Assembly (NCBI GenBank): GCA_017626655.1
Contig: JAGAIH010000252.1
Location: forward strand, 1 to 7,786
Origin: Clostridia bacterium
Lineage (GTDB): Bacteria; Bacillota_A; Clostridia; Oscillospirales; CAG-272
Direction of reading: 5' to 3'
DNA length: 7,786 nucleotides
Shown: positions 1-6,489 of the stretch, piece after piece
How the letters are laid out: the number at the start of each line of letters is the position of its first letter
How positions within the stretch are numbered: the first letter of the stretch is position 1
Translations under genes and position numbers: made by a program
The notes under the pieces: generated by a model
The model's input: only the letters and a program-made list of their open reading frames with translations
Told to the model about the DNA's origin: nothing
Databases searched by the model: none

Positions 1-1
1 C

Positions 2-808
2 ATGTCCCGCTTTGAGCGGACGCGTCTCCCCGACAAGCCGGGAGAGGTGCTTTGCAGGCATAAGGACTGTACCTTCTACCGCATTGCGGGCGAAAGCGAT
101 CTGGTCTATCTCATCATGGTGGACGGAGACGGGAAGACCTCGGTGCTGGAATACGAGGACTACGTGCCCACCGTGGGGATGGACATGGCCGACTCCCTGT
201 TGACCGAAAACGGCTGGTTTACCGAGGAGGATATTGCCGCGCTGAACGAGATCACTCCTCCTACCGTGGGAGAGATCCTATCCACGATCTACGGCGTGAC
301 CTCGGGAGAGGATCTGGGCCGCATCCGCTTGGAGAAGAGCCATACCTATCGGGGCGGTGTGGAGGAGAAGGTCAAGGTCCCCACGGTGACGGTCAAGGGA
401 GAGGGGGACGTGGAACGGCTGTACCGTCTCATCTCGGCCATGACCCCTCTGGAGAGAGGGCAGGCCATAGAGCTGGATACGGTCACCCCCTACGATGACG
501 CCTACCTGAATGGGGAAGCTCCCCTCTCCGTCCAGACCGTCCGCCGCATGGTGCTGACTCCGGACAACGGGCATACGGTCGTGGTCTACTACCATCCTGC
601 GGCGGCGACCTTGTATCAGCCGGGAAGCAACCAATACACGGCTGTACTGTCCCAAGAAGACAACGAGTGGCTCATAGCCCTCGCCCAGATCGACATGGCG
701 TGGCGGGACTGGGGCACCGAAAAGATCCCTGGTCCCCAAAAGGGAGACGGGTGCGAGACCGCTACCGTTCCCGAAGCTTCCGTGACCGAAAAGCCCATCG
801 ACCAATAA
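2..808 (+). CDS. Hypothetical protein, possibly 5'-truncated by window edge
   Basis: I do not recognise this protein. The frame is open for 268 codons from an ATG at the second base to a TAA at 806-808. Only one base precedes the ATG, so no ribosome binding site can be seen, and this Met may be internal to a longer protein. The visible part is soluble and acidic, with no clear signal peptide or membrane helix. It alternates short beta-like stretches (residues 34-40 LVYLIMV, 124-132, 192-198 TVVVYYH) with charged turns, and has helical stretches around 75-82 and 137-147. The last 25 residues are rich in Thr, Glu, Pro and Lys and look like a disordered tail. Codon choice is mixed (AGA, AGG, CGG and CGA for Arg all occur), unlike the strongly C-ending lipoprotein gene further right. 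A terminator hairpin begins two bases after the stop. That this is a real gene is likely; its function is unknown. Confidence 0.7.
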   Translation: MSRFERTRLPDKPGEVLCRHKDCTFYRIAGESDLVYLIMVDGDGKTSVLEYEDYVPTVGMDMADSLLTENGWFTEEDIAALNEITPPTVGEILSTIYGVTSGEDLGRIRLEKSHTYRGGVEEKVKVPTVTVKGEGDVERLYRLISAMTPLERGQAIELDTVTPYDDAYLNGEAPLSVQTVRRMVLTPDNGHTVVVYYHPAAATLYQPGSNQYTAVLSQEDNEWLIALAQIDMAWRDWGTEKIPGPQKGDGCETATVPEASVTEKPIDQ

Positions 809-810
809 AA

Positions 811-845
811 GCGTCCCCGACGGAAAACCTGTCCGTCGGGGACGC
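811..845. terminator. Bidirectional intrinsic terminator between convergent genes
   Basis: A perfect 14-bp stem (811-824 pairing with 832-845) encloses a 7-base loop. The + strand gene stops at 808 and the - strand coiled-coil gene stops at 850, so the hairpin fits exactly between two convergent stop codons. Read on the - strand the stem is followed by TTTTATTG, a good U-tract that overlaps the stop codon of the other gene. Read on the + strand it is followed by TCTCTTATTGCTTTC, a poorer U-run. It should stop transcription from both sides, more efficiently for the - strand gene. Confidence 0.88.
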
Positions 846-849
846 TCTC

Positions 850-1869
850 TTATTGCTTTCCAACCACGATCTTCCGGATCCGTCGGTCGATCTCAGCGCA
901 GGCCGCCTCCCTGGCGGCGTACTCCTTCTCCAGCCCCTCCACGATGGGGGTCAGCTTGTTCATGAGAGGCACCATCTTTTCCCGCACGCGGTCCAGCTTG
1001 ACGTCCACCACGATCTCGGAGATGGGCCCGTCTGCCCAGCGGTCCAGGAGGATCAAGCCCTCCCCGAAGCGGGTGGTGGGGAGATGCTCCATGGGCAGAG
1101 CGGCTACGTCCTTCAGCTCGGCGGCGAAGTCCTGCAGATACCGCCCCAGGGTCTGGATGGAGTTGTCCAGACGGACGATGGTGTTGCGCTTTTCATGGTC
1201 GATCTCGGTATCGCGGATGGAAGCGGCCAGACTGCCGCTGTGGCTTGAGCGGGGGGCTTGGGTGTCCTTGATACTGAGATACTGCGCCCTGGCCAGGGCA
1301 TCCATCACGGATCGCGCCACCCGCAGGGCGTACTGCCCGCTCTCCATAGCCTCCTTCAGTTCCTTGGAGTCGCGGATGATGGCGGCCTTCTCGGCTTCCA
1401 ATGCCTCCACCTCGGTATTGACGGTAGCCTCTTTCGCCATTAGCCATGCCTTCTTCTCGGCTACCATCTCCTCGTAGTCCCGCTCGCAGTTGCCCAAAGA
1501 GCGGATCTCGGCGCGAAGCTCCACCTGTCGCGCAAGGACGTGATCCAGCTCGGCCTTGGCGCTCTCATACTCCGCCTTGGCCGCCAGCGCCTCGGACTCT
1601 TCCTTTTGGAGCTTCTCCTCCTTCAGACCCATGATGGAGTAGAGCAGAAGAGTCAGCGTCGCGCTCTTCATGGCGTCGGCCTCCTCTTGCTCTACCTCGT
1701 ATTCCTTGAAGCGGTCCTCCACGATGGAGTTCAAGCGGGCGGCCTCCTCGGTGAAGTGGGCCAGGAGAGCTTTTGCCTTCTTCTTGCGGCGGATCTTTTC
1801 ATGCAGATCGGAGAGGGCGGCATCGTAGTCGAAATCAGCGGGGCGGGCGGGAAGGTTGACGTTATTCAT
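850..1869 (-). CDS. Long coiled-coil protein of unknown function
   Basis: This 339-residue cytoplasmic protein has no signal peptide and no membrane segment. Residues 15-65 and 82-200 are dense in Ala, Glu, Lys and Leu with heptad-like spacing, so two long coiled coils are likely. Between them is a short hydrophobic break, LTLLLYSIMG (72-81). The arrangement (coil, a 'LxYSxxG' break, then KEExxxKExxEALAAKxxYExAKxEL, a Cys near 128, and a C-terminal half with a Ser/His/Gly-rich segment at 208-220 followed by helices) resembles, from memory, a family of Firmicutes proteins annotated only as hypothetical. The C-terminal part (270-300, with FGEGLILLDRWADGPISEI) fits the same pattern. The start is supported by AAGGAGA five bases upstream of the ATG and by a promoter at 1903-1931. 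A terminator lies directly after the stop. A structural or envelope-associated role is possible, but nothing in the sequence proves it. Confidence 0.85.
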   Translation of the reverse strand: MNNVNLPARPADFDYDAALSDLHEKIRRKKKAKALLAHFTEEAARLNSIVEDRFKEYEVEQEEADAMKSATLTLLLYSIMGLKEEKLQKEESEALAAKAEYESAKAELDHVLARQVELRAEIRSLGNCERDYEEMVAEKKAWLMAKEATVNTEVEALEAEKAAIIRDSKELKEAMESGQYALRVARSVMDALARAQYLSIKDTQAPRSSHSGSLAASIRDTEIDHEKRNTIVRLDNSIQTLGRYLQDFAAELKDVAALPMEHLPTTRFGEGLILLDRWADGPISEIVVDVKLDRVREKMVPLMNKLTPIVEGLEKEYAAREAACAEIDRRIRKIVVGKQ

Positions 1870-1902
1870 GATGGTCTCCTTGTGGGTGAATGATCTGGAT
1901 AT

Positions 1903-1931
1903 AGCATACCACTTTTTGTGGCTTCTGTCAA
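1903..1931 (-). promoter_or_regulatory. Sigma-A promoter of the coiled-coil gene
   Basis: On the - strand TTGACA (1931-1926) is followed after 17 bases by TATGCT (1908-1903), preceded by TGG, an extended -10 (TGn). The -35 is consensus and the -10 matches four of six. The predicted transcript begins near 1896, giving a leader of about 27 bases that contains the AAGGAGA ribosome binding site. The -35 lies only six bases beyond the U-tract of the gpmI terminator. Confidence 0.82.
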
Positions 1932-1937
1932 GCCCCC

Positions 1938-1973
1938 AAAAAACCGCCGCCTCTGTGTGCGCAGAAGCGGCGG
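1938..1973 (-). terminator. Intrinsic terminator of gpmI
   Basis: A 12-bp stem with one mismatch (1962-1973 pairing with 1944-1955) closes a 6-base loop. On the - strand it is followed directly by TTTTTT (1943-1938). It begins 17 bases past the gpmI stop codon. It should separate gpmI transcription from the coiled-coil gene, which has its own promoter just beyond. Confidence 0.88.
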
Positions 1974-1990
1974 TGATGCGGTATGGGAAA

Positions 1991-3649
1991 TTACTTCACC
2001 TCAATGATGGACTCATCCCACATAGCGGGAGCCTCGTAGCCCATGAGGTTCACCATGGTAGCGGCCACGTTGGACAGACCGAACTGACCGTTATCCGCCT
2101 TGACCGTGTAGCTGTTCTTCGCGTCGGTATTGTCGTACACGATGCAGGGAACGGGATTCAGGGTGTGGCTGGTCTTGGCCTTGTACTTGCCGTCCTTGCC
2201 TGCCTTGGGCTGCCCCTTCTTGTCGCACTCGTACATCTCGTCGGCGTTACCGTGGTCGGCGGTGATGAGGGCCACGCCGCCCAGCTTATCCACAACGGTG
2301 AGGATGCGGGCCAGCTGGAGGTCAAGAGCCTCCATGGAGCAGCGGGTCGCCAGCAGGGAGCCGGTGTGACCCACCATGTCGCCGTTGGGGAAGTTGACGC
2401 GGTAGTAGGTGTACTCGCCTGCCTCCAGAGCCTCGATCAGCTTGTCGGTGATCTCGGCGCACTTCATCCAGGGTCTCTGCTCGAAGGGAACCACGTCGGA
2501 GGGAACCTCCACGTAGGTCTCCAGCTCGTCGGAGAACTTGCCGGACTTGTTGCCGTTCCAGAAATAGGTGACGTGACCGTACTTCTGGGTCTCGGAGATG
2601 GCGTACTGCCGGACACCGGTGTTCGCCAGATACTCACCCATGGTGTTGGTGATCTCGGGAGGATTGACCAGGTAGCGGTGAGGGATATGGAGGTCACCGT
2701 CGTACTCCAGCATACCGGCGTACAGCACGGCGGGCACGCGGACACGGTCGAACTTGTCGAACTCACCCTCGGCGGCGTCAAAGGTCTTGGAGATCTCGAT
2801 GGCGCGGTCGCCGCGGAAGTTGTAGAAGATCACGGAGTCACCGTCGTTGATGGTACCCACAGGCTCACCGTCCTTGGCGATGACGAAGGGAGGCAGATCC
2901 TGGTCGATGACGCCCAGCTCGGCGCGGTAGGTCTCCACAGCCTCGGCGGCGGAGGCGAACTGACGGCCCTCGCCCAGCACGTGGGTCTTCCAGCCCCGCT
3001 CCACCATAGACCAGTCGGCCTCGTAGCGGTCCATAGTCACCTTCATACGGCCGCCGCCCGAGGCGATGGCGATGTCGAAGGACTCGTCGCGGAGATCGGC
3101 GATGAAGGCCTCAAAGGGGTTGATATACTCCAGAGCGGAGGTCTCGCCCACGTCGCGACCGTCGATGAGGATGTGGATGCGGACGCGGGAAACACCCTCC
3201 TTCTTGGCCTGCACCAGCATGGCCTTCAGGTGGTCGATGTGGGAGTGGACGTTACCGTCGGAGAAGAGGCCCAGGAAATGCAGAGTGGAGTGGTTCTCCT
3301 TGACCCCGCCGATGAGGGTCTTCCAGGTCTCGGAGGCGAACATCTTGCCCGACTCGATGGACTGGGTGACCAGCTTGGCGCCCTGTGCGAAGACCTGACC
3401 CGCGCCGAGGGCGTTGTGGCCCACCTCAGAGTTGCCCATATCGTCGTGGGAGGGAAGACCGACGGCGGTGCCGTGAGCCTTCAGGGTGACCATGGGGTAC
3501 TCCTTCATGATGCGGTCGAGGGTGGGGGTGTAGGCGAGGGAGACGGCGTTGCCGACGGTGTCGGGAGCCAGACCTACGCCATCCATGACGATGGTCAGAA
3601 CGGGGCCCTTCACGCCGCCAAAGCCGGCGAGCTTGTTCAGCTTGTTCAT
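1991..3649 (-). CDS. gpmI: 2,3-bisphosphoglycerate-independent phosphoglycerate mutase
   Basis: This enzyme interconverts 3-phosphoglycerate and 2-phosphoglycerate in glycolysis and gluconeogenesis in the cytoplasm, using two metal ions and a phosphoserine intermediate. Family hallmarks are complete: metal-binding VMDG (21-24), the catalytic serine S74 in MGNSEVGHNALGAG (71-84), SDGNVHSH (130-137), DGRD (163-166), NFRGDRA (277-283), ETQKYGHVTYFWNG (353-366), NFPNGDMVGHTG (419-430), ADHGNADEM (464-472) and TSHT (493-496). At 552 residues it is longer than the usual bacterial enzyme of about 510. The sequence type (KAHGTAVGLPS at 57-67, SGGGRMKVTMDRYEADW at 197-213) resembles the plant and trypanosomatid form. 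The Met at 3649 is chosen because AAAGGA lies ten bases upstream and the ORF fills the family length. A good promoter (3694-3722) precedes it and a terminator follows, so it appears monocistronic. It is divergent from the lipoprotein gene. Codon use favours C-ending codons, as expected for a highly expressed enzyme. Confidence 0.98.
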   Translation of the reverse strand: MNKLNKLAGFGGVKGPVLTIVMDGVGLAPDTVGNAVSLAYTPTLDRIMKEYPMVTLKAHGTAVGLPSHDDMGNSEVGHNALGAGQVFAQGAKLVTQSIESGKMFASETWKTLIGGVKENHSTLHFLGLFSDGNVHSHIDHLKAMLVQAKKEGVSRVRIHILIDGRDVGETSALEYINPFEAFIADLRDESFDIAIASGGGRMKVTMDRYEADWSMVERGWKTHVLGEGRQFASAAEAVETYRAELGVIDQDLPPFVIAKDGEPVGTINDGDSVIFYNFRGDRAIEISKTFDAAEGEFDKFDRVRVPAVLYAGMLEYDGDLHIPHRYLVNPPEITNTMGEYLANTGVRQYAISETQKYGHVTYFWNGNKSGKFSDELETYVEVPSDVVPFEQRPWMKCAEITDKLIEALEAGEYTYYRVNFPNGDMVGHTGSLLATRCSMEALDLQLARILTVVDKLGGVALITADHGNADEMYECDKKGQPKAGKDGKYKAKTSHTLNPVPCIVYDNTDAKNSYTVKADNGQFGLSNVAATMVNLMGYEAPAMWDESIIEVK

Positions 3650-3693
3650 AGTATAAAATTCCTTTCTTGATGGAATGGATCACAATCCCTTAT

Positions 3694-3722
3694 ATTATAC
3701 CCTCTTTTTCCTTAAATTGCAA
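3694..3722 (-). promoter_or_regulatory. Sigma-A promoter of gpmI
   Basis: On the - strand TTGCAA (3722-3717) and a consensus TATAAT (3699-3694) are 17 bases apart. Transcription should begin near 3687, giving a leader of about 38 bases with the AAAGGA ribosome binding site at 3665-3660. Unlike the other promoters in this window, the -10 is preceded by GGG and not by TGn. Confidence 0.85.
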
Positions 3723-3748
3723 GGGGTTTCGGTGAAAAAACCGTATTT

Positions 3749-3765
3749 TGTGGGGAATACCCACA
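3749..3765. promoter_or_regulatory. Short palindrome between the divergent gpmI and lipoprotein promoters (candidate operator)
   Basis: TGTGGG-GAATA-CCCACA is a perfect 6-5-6 inverted repeat. It lies outside both predicted transcripts, between the -35 boxes at 3717-3722 (leftward) and 3830-3835 (rightward). Its centre is about 70 bases upstream of the predicted gpmI start. An alternative, overlapping inverted repeat GGGGAA (3752-3757) / TTCCCC (3775-3780) is also present. It could be a regulator binding site, but palindromes this short arise by chance, so the call is tentative. Confidence 0.25.
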
Positions 3766-3829
3766 GAGGAGGTCTTCCCCGCCCCGCCTTTGACAATTTT
3801 AAACATATCTTGAATTCCTTGGGAAAGCC

Positions 3830-3858
3830 TTGACAGAAATATTCGGCTGTGATATAAT
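3830..3858 (+). promoter_or_regulatory. Full-consensus extended -10 promoter of the lipoprotein gene
   Basis: TTGACA (3830-3835), a 17-base spacer and TATAAT (3853-3858) match the sigma-A consensus at all twelve positions, and TGA directly before the -10 supplies the TGn extension. Transcription should begin near 3865, leaving a leader of about 43 bases. A second TTGACA at 3790-3795 has no -10 at a usable distance. Confidence 0.92.
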
Positions 3859-3894
3859 TTATTCGTATAAAATTCCGAATTTGCGCGGAAGAGA

Positions 3895-3901
3895 AAAGGA
3901 G
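3895..3901 (+). promoter_or_regulatory. Ribosome binding site fixing the lipoprotein start
   Basis: AAAGGAG ends six bases before the ATG at 3908. It decides the start: the frame is open upstream to a TTG at 3830, but that TTG is part of the -35 box and lies before the predicted transcript start. Starting at 3908 also puts the lipoprotein signal peptide at the N-terminus. Confidence 0.9.
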
Positions 3902-3907
3902 CAAACC

Positions 3908-6400
3908 ATGAAAAAGCATCTTGCCTGGCTGCTGGCCCTTCTGTCGGTCATCGCCATCCTGGTGGCCTGTACCGCGGGCGGTGACACCGACACCACCCTC
4001 GGCGATACCACCGTCGCGGATCCCGCTACCGACCCCGAAACAGCCCCCGCCACCGACCCCGACACCGAGGCTCCCACAGAGCCCGCCGATACCACCCCTG
4101 AGGAGACCACCGTCGGCCCCGAGGATATCGTGGAGACCGATCCCCCCGAGACCGAGACTGAAGATCCCTACCTGGAGATTGACGGCTTCGCCATGGACCA
4201 TGAGCGCATCGTGAAGCAGTTCAGCGGCGCCAACAGCATGAAGGCCGAGCGGGTGGAGATGGACGGTCTACAGGTCGTCAAGCTCTCCTCCACCGCCGCT
4301 ACCCAGGACCCCTTCATCTTCTTCAGCGCGGGGAACTACTGCACCGCCAAGAAGATCGCCAAGCTGAAGGCCGACGATTACCGCTACGTCATCCTCCGCG
4401 TCAAGGCCGAGAACTGCTCCTCCGCCAAGTTCGAGCTGTTCTACTGCGCTGGCTCGGTCACGGGCGCTACGGGCGAGTGCGTCCTCCAGTCCTCCTTTGA
4501 CAACGCCACCGACGAATGGCAGTACATCGTCTTCGACATGAGCGGCGCCGCCAAGTGGACGGGTGTCATCCACGGCTTCCGCTTCGACTACCAGCTCTCC
4601 ACCTCCTCCGCCGACGAGAATATGTACATCTCCCATATGTGCTTCGCCAAGGACGAGGAGGAGATGAAGAAGGTCACCCAGAAGGGCCTCAAGGATCCCT
4701 TCGAGGTGGTCACCGATCCTGTGGTGGAGGAGAAGGTGGAGGAGCTGCTGGCTACCCCCGATTCCGCCCCCACCCTGGATAACACCAAGCTGGACGCCGC
4801 AAACGAGGACGCCGATCTGGAGCTGTGGTTCAACCATGCCTACATCAATAACCCCGCCGAGGATATCACCTCCACGGGCTGGAACGCTTACCAGCTCCGT
4901 CTGGCCAAGAACGAGTCCGAGGGCACCCATATGTTCCTCCTCTCCAAGGAGGGCCACAACGGCCTGTCCGTCTCGGTCACCCCCTTCAAGAACGCTGACG
5001 GCGTGGAGCTGGGCACCGAGCTGATGTACGGCTACTACTTCGACGACGTGGACGGCAAGACCCTGGTGGACCCCATTCCGTGGGTCAAGGACGGCCAGAC
5101 CTTCGATCTCGCCGCCGGCCGTAGCTATATGTACATCATCAAGGCTACCTCCTACCTGGACACCCCCGCGGGCATCTACACCGCCACCGTCACCGTCAAG
5201 GACGCGAGCGGCAACGAGATCAAGAAGGCCTCCGTCTCGGCCTACGTCTGGAACTTCGCTCTCCCCGAGGAGACCTCCTGCAAGACCCAGATGGATCTTT
5301 CCTGGTATAACATCTACTATTCCCACGAGTGCTGGGACGGCGACGACAGCCTGCTCTACAAGAACTACTACGACCTCCTCTTGAACAACCGCGTCTGCGC
5401 CTACACCCTGCCCTACAACGAGGACGGCTACTTCACCGACTCCCGTATCGTGGAGTATCTGGATAATCCCCGCGTCACCGCCTTCAACCCCCTGGGCTGG
5501 ACCGTCCGCGAGAATCTGGAGTCCCGCGTCCCCGCCGCCTACGCCTTCCTGTCCCAGAAGCAGGAGTGGCTGGATAAGTCCTACTTCTACCTGGTGGACG
5601 AGCCCGGCAACAAGGCCCAGCTGGATCAGATCAACCAGTACGGCGCCCTTCTGAAGGAGCATTTCCCCGGCTACAAGATGATGGCCCCCGAGCACGTCAA
5701 CTACGTCTGGGATCAGGATTCCACTGTGGATAACTTCTCCTACGTCAAGGATTCCATCAACGTCTGGTGCTTCAAGCCCTACTTCTTCACCACCTACGAG
5801 CAGGCCAGGTACGACCGCCGTCTCACCTACTGGATGACCCCCAAGCTGGAGGCCAACCTGGGTACCTTCGCCGAGCGTATGTACGCCGAGCAGGCCGAGG
5901 GCGACGAACTGTGGTGGTACGTCACCCGCCGTCCCGAGTCCCCCGAGATCACCCTGCTCATGGAGACCGAAGCCGTCCGTCACCGCATCCTGTTCTGGCA
6001 GCAGAAGCTCTACAACGTGGACAGCTTCCTCTACTACCTGGCCAACGACTGGTACGAGATGGCCGAGAACAACGGCGTGAACAAGAAGTACGAGCATACC
6101 GACGGCTTTGACGCCTTCGACTGCTACGGCAACGGCGTCCTGCTCTACTGCGGCCAGGACTTCGACGTCTACGGCGGCGTGGAGTCCATCCGTCTGGAGA
6201 CCGTCCGCGACGGTATCGAGGACTTCGAGTATCTGACCATCCTCACCGAGCTCTACGGTAAGGACGTCACCGACGCCATCATCCACCGTCTGACCACCTC
6301 CCTGTCCAACTACAACACCGACACCGACAACTTCACCGACCTCCGTATCGCCCTCGGTAACATCATCGAGGCCACCCTCGCGGAGCAGGCAGGGAACTGA
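3908..6400 (+). CDS. Surface lipoprotein with DUF4091/GH123-like glycosidase domain
   Basis: This 830-residue protein is predicted to be a lipid-anchored surface enzyme acting on a glycan. Residues 1-21 are a lipoprotein signal (MKKH, a hydrophobic core, lipobox LVAC with Cys21). Residues 22-87 are a low-complexity Thr/Asp/Pro/Glu linker, probably a spacer across the cell wall. Residues 88-250 look like a beta-sandwich carbohydrate-binding-type domain. Residues 305-450 resemble the beta domain preceding GH123/DUF4091 catalytic barrels (LRLAKNESEGT at 330-340, DTPAGIYTATVTV at 418-430). Residues 455-780 fit the barrel: YFYLVDEP (559-566) places an Asp-Glu pair at 564-565, the position type GH123 enzymes use for substrate-assisted catalysis, and RDGIEDFEYL (767-776) is a typical DUF4091 C-terminal motif. 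GH123 enzymes release N-acetylgalactosamine, but the substrate here cannot be read from sequence. No transporter, regulator or other glycosidase gene lies nearby. Codon choice is very strongly C-ending, and together with the consensus promoter this suggests high expression. Confidence 0.88.
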   Translation: MKKHLAWLLALLSVIAILVACTAGGDTDTTLGDTTVADPATDPETAPATDPDTEAPTEPADTTPEETTVGPEDIVETDPPETETEDPYLEIDGFAMDHERIVKQFSGANSMKAERVEMDGLQVVKLSSTAATQDPFIFFSAGNYCTAKKIAKLKADDYRYVILRVKAENCSSAKFELFYCAGSVTGATGECVLQSSFDNATDEWQYIVFDMSGAAKWTGVIHGFRFDYQLSTSSADENMYISHMCFAKDEEEMKKVTQKGLKDPFEVVTDPVVEEKVEELLATPDSAPTLDNTKLDAANEDADLELWFNHAYINNPAEDITSTGWNAYQLRLAKNESEGTHMFLLSKEGHNGLSVSVTPFKNADGVELGTELMYGYYFDDVDGKTLVDPIPWVKDGQTFDLAAGRSYMYIIKATSYLDTPAGIYTATVTVKDASGNEIKKASVSAYVWNFALPEETSCKTQMDLSWYNIYYSHECWDGDDSLLYKNYYDLLLNNRVCAYTLPYNEDGYFTDSRIVEYLDNPRVTAFNPLGWTVRENLESRVPAAYAFLSQKQEWLDKSYFYLVDEPGNKAQLDQINQYGALLKEHFPGYKMMAPEHVNYVWDQDSTVDNFSYVKDSINVWCFKPYFFTTYEQARYDRRLTYWMTPKLEANLGTFAERMYAEQAEGDELWWYVTRRPESPEITLLMETEAVRHRILFWQQKLYNVDSFLYYLANDWYEMAENNGVNKKYEHTDGFDAFDCYGNGVLLYCGQDFDVYGGVESIRLETVRDGIEDFEYLTILTELYGKDVTDAIIHRLTTSLSNYNTDTDNFTDLRIALGNIIEATLAEQAGN

Positions 6401-6411
6401 ACCCAAAAATC

Positions 6412-6446
6412 AAGGCTACCGTCATGTTGGCGGTAGCCTTTTTTTT
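6412..6446 (+). terminator. Intrinsic terminator of the lipoprotein gene
   Basis: A perfect 10-bp stem AAGGCTACCG (6412-6421) / CGGTAGCCTT (6431-6440) with a 9-base loop runs into a T-tract at 6439-6446. It starts 11 bases after the stop codon. The five A residues before the stem (6405-6409) would give a U-run on the other strand, so it may also serve as a back-up stop for the convergent DUF4364 gene. Confidence 0.95.
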
Positions 6447-6454
6447 GCTATAAA

Positions 6455-6482
6455 GGGCATCCCGCTCGCATATGGGACACCC
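6455..6482 (-). terminator. Probable weak terminator of the DUF4364 gene
   Basis: On the - strand GGGTGTCCC (6482-6474) can pair with GGGATGCCC (6463-6455) through nine pairs, two of them G-U, around a 10-base loop. It is followed by TTTATAGC, a short U-run. It begins seven bases past the stop codon. The stronger hairpin at 6412-6446 lies just beyond it. Confidence 0.5.
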
Positions 6483-6489
6483 GAAGGGA

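Noticed and set aside
1856..3670. A 604-codon open frame on the + strand, antisense to gpmI
   Set aside because: Same codon-bias effect. The - strand reading is an intact phosphoglycerate mutase with all catalytic motifs; the antisense product is Val/Gly/Leu/His-rich with no recognisable domain.
3790..3795. A second TTGACA upstream of the lipoprotein promoter
   Set aside because: No -10-like hexamer lies 16-18 bases downstream; the bases there read GAATTC, or close to it.
3830..3907. An upstream TTG start that would extend the lipoprotein by 26 residues
   Set aside because: That TTG is the first half of the TTGACA -35 box and precedes the predicted transcript start, and the extension would bury the lipoprotein signal. 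The ATG at 3908 has a good ribosome binding site.
3983..4168. Repetitive Thr/Asp/Pro/Glu-coding stretch considered as a tandem repeat or as a separate antisense Ser/Val/Gly-rich gene
   Set aside because: It has no fixed repeat unit. It is the flexible linker that commonly follows the lipobox in clostridial surface lipoproteins.
4268..6406. A 712-codon open frame on the - strand, antisense to the lipoprotein gene
   Set aside because: The lipoprotein gene uses almost only C- or G-ending codons, which removes stop codons from the antisense frame. The translation is a low-complexity Gly/Val/Leu-rich string with no family resemblance, and the + strand reading has a promoter, ribosome binding site, lipobox and domain motifs.
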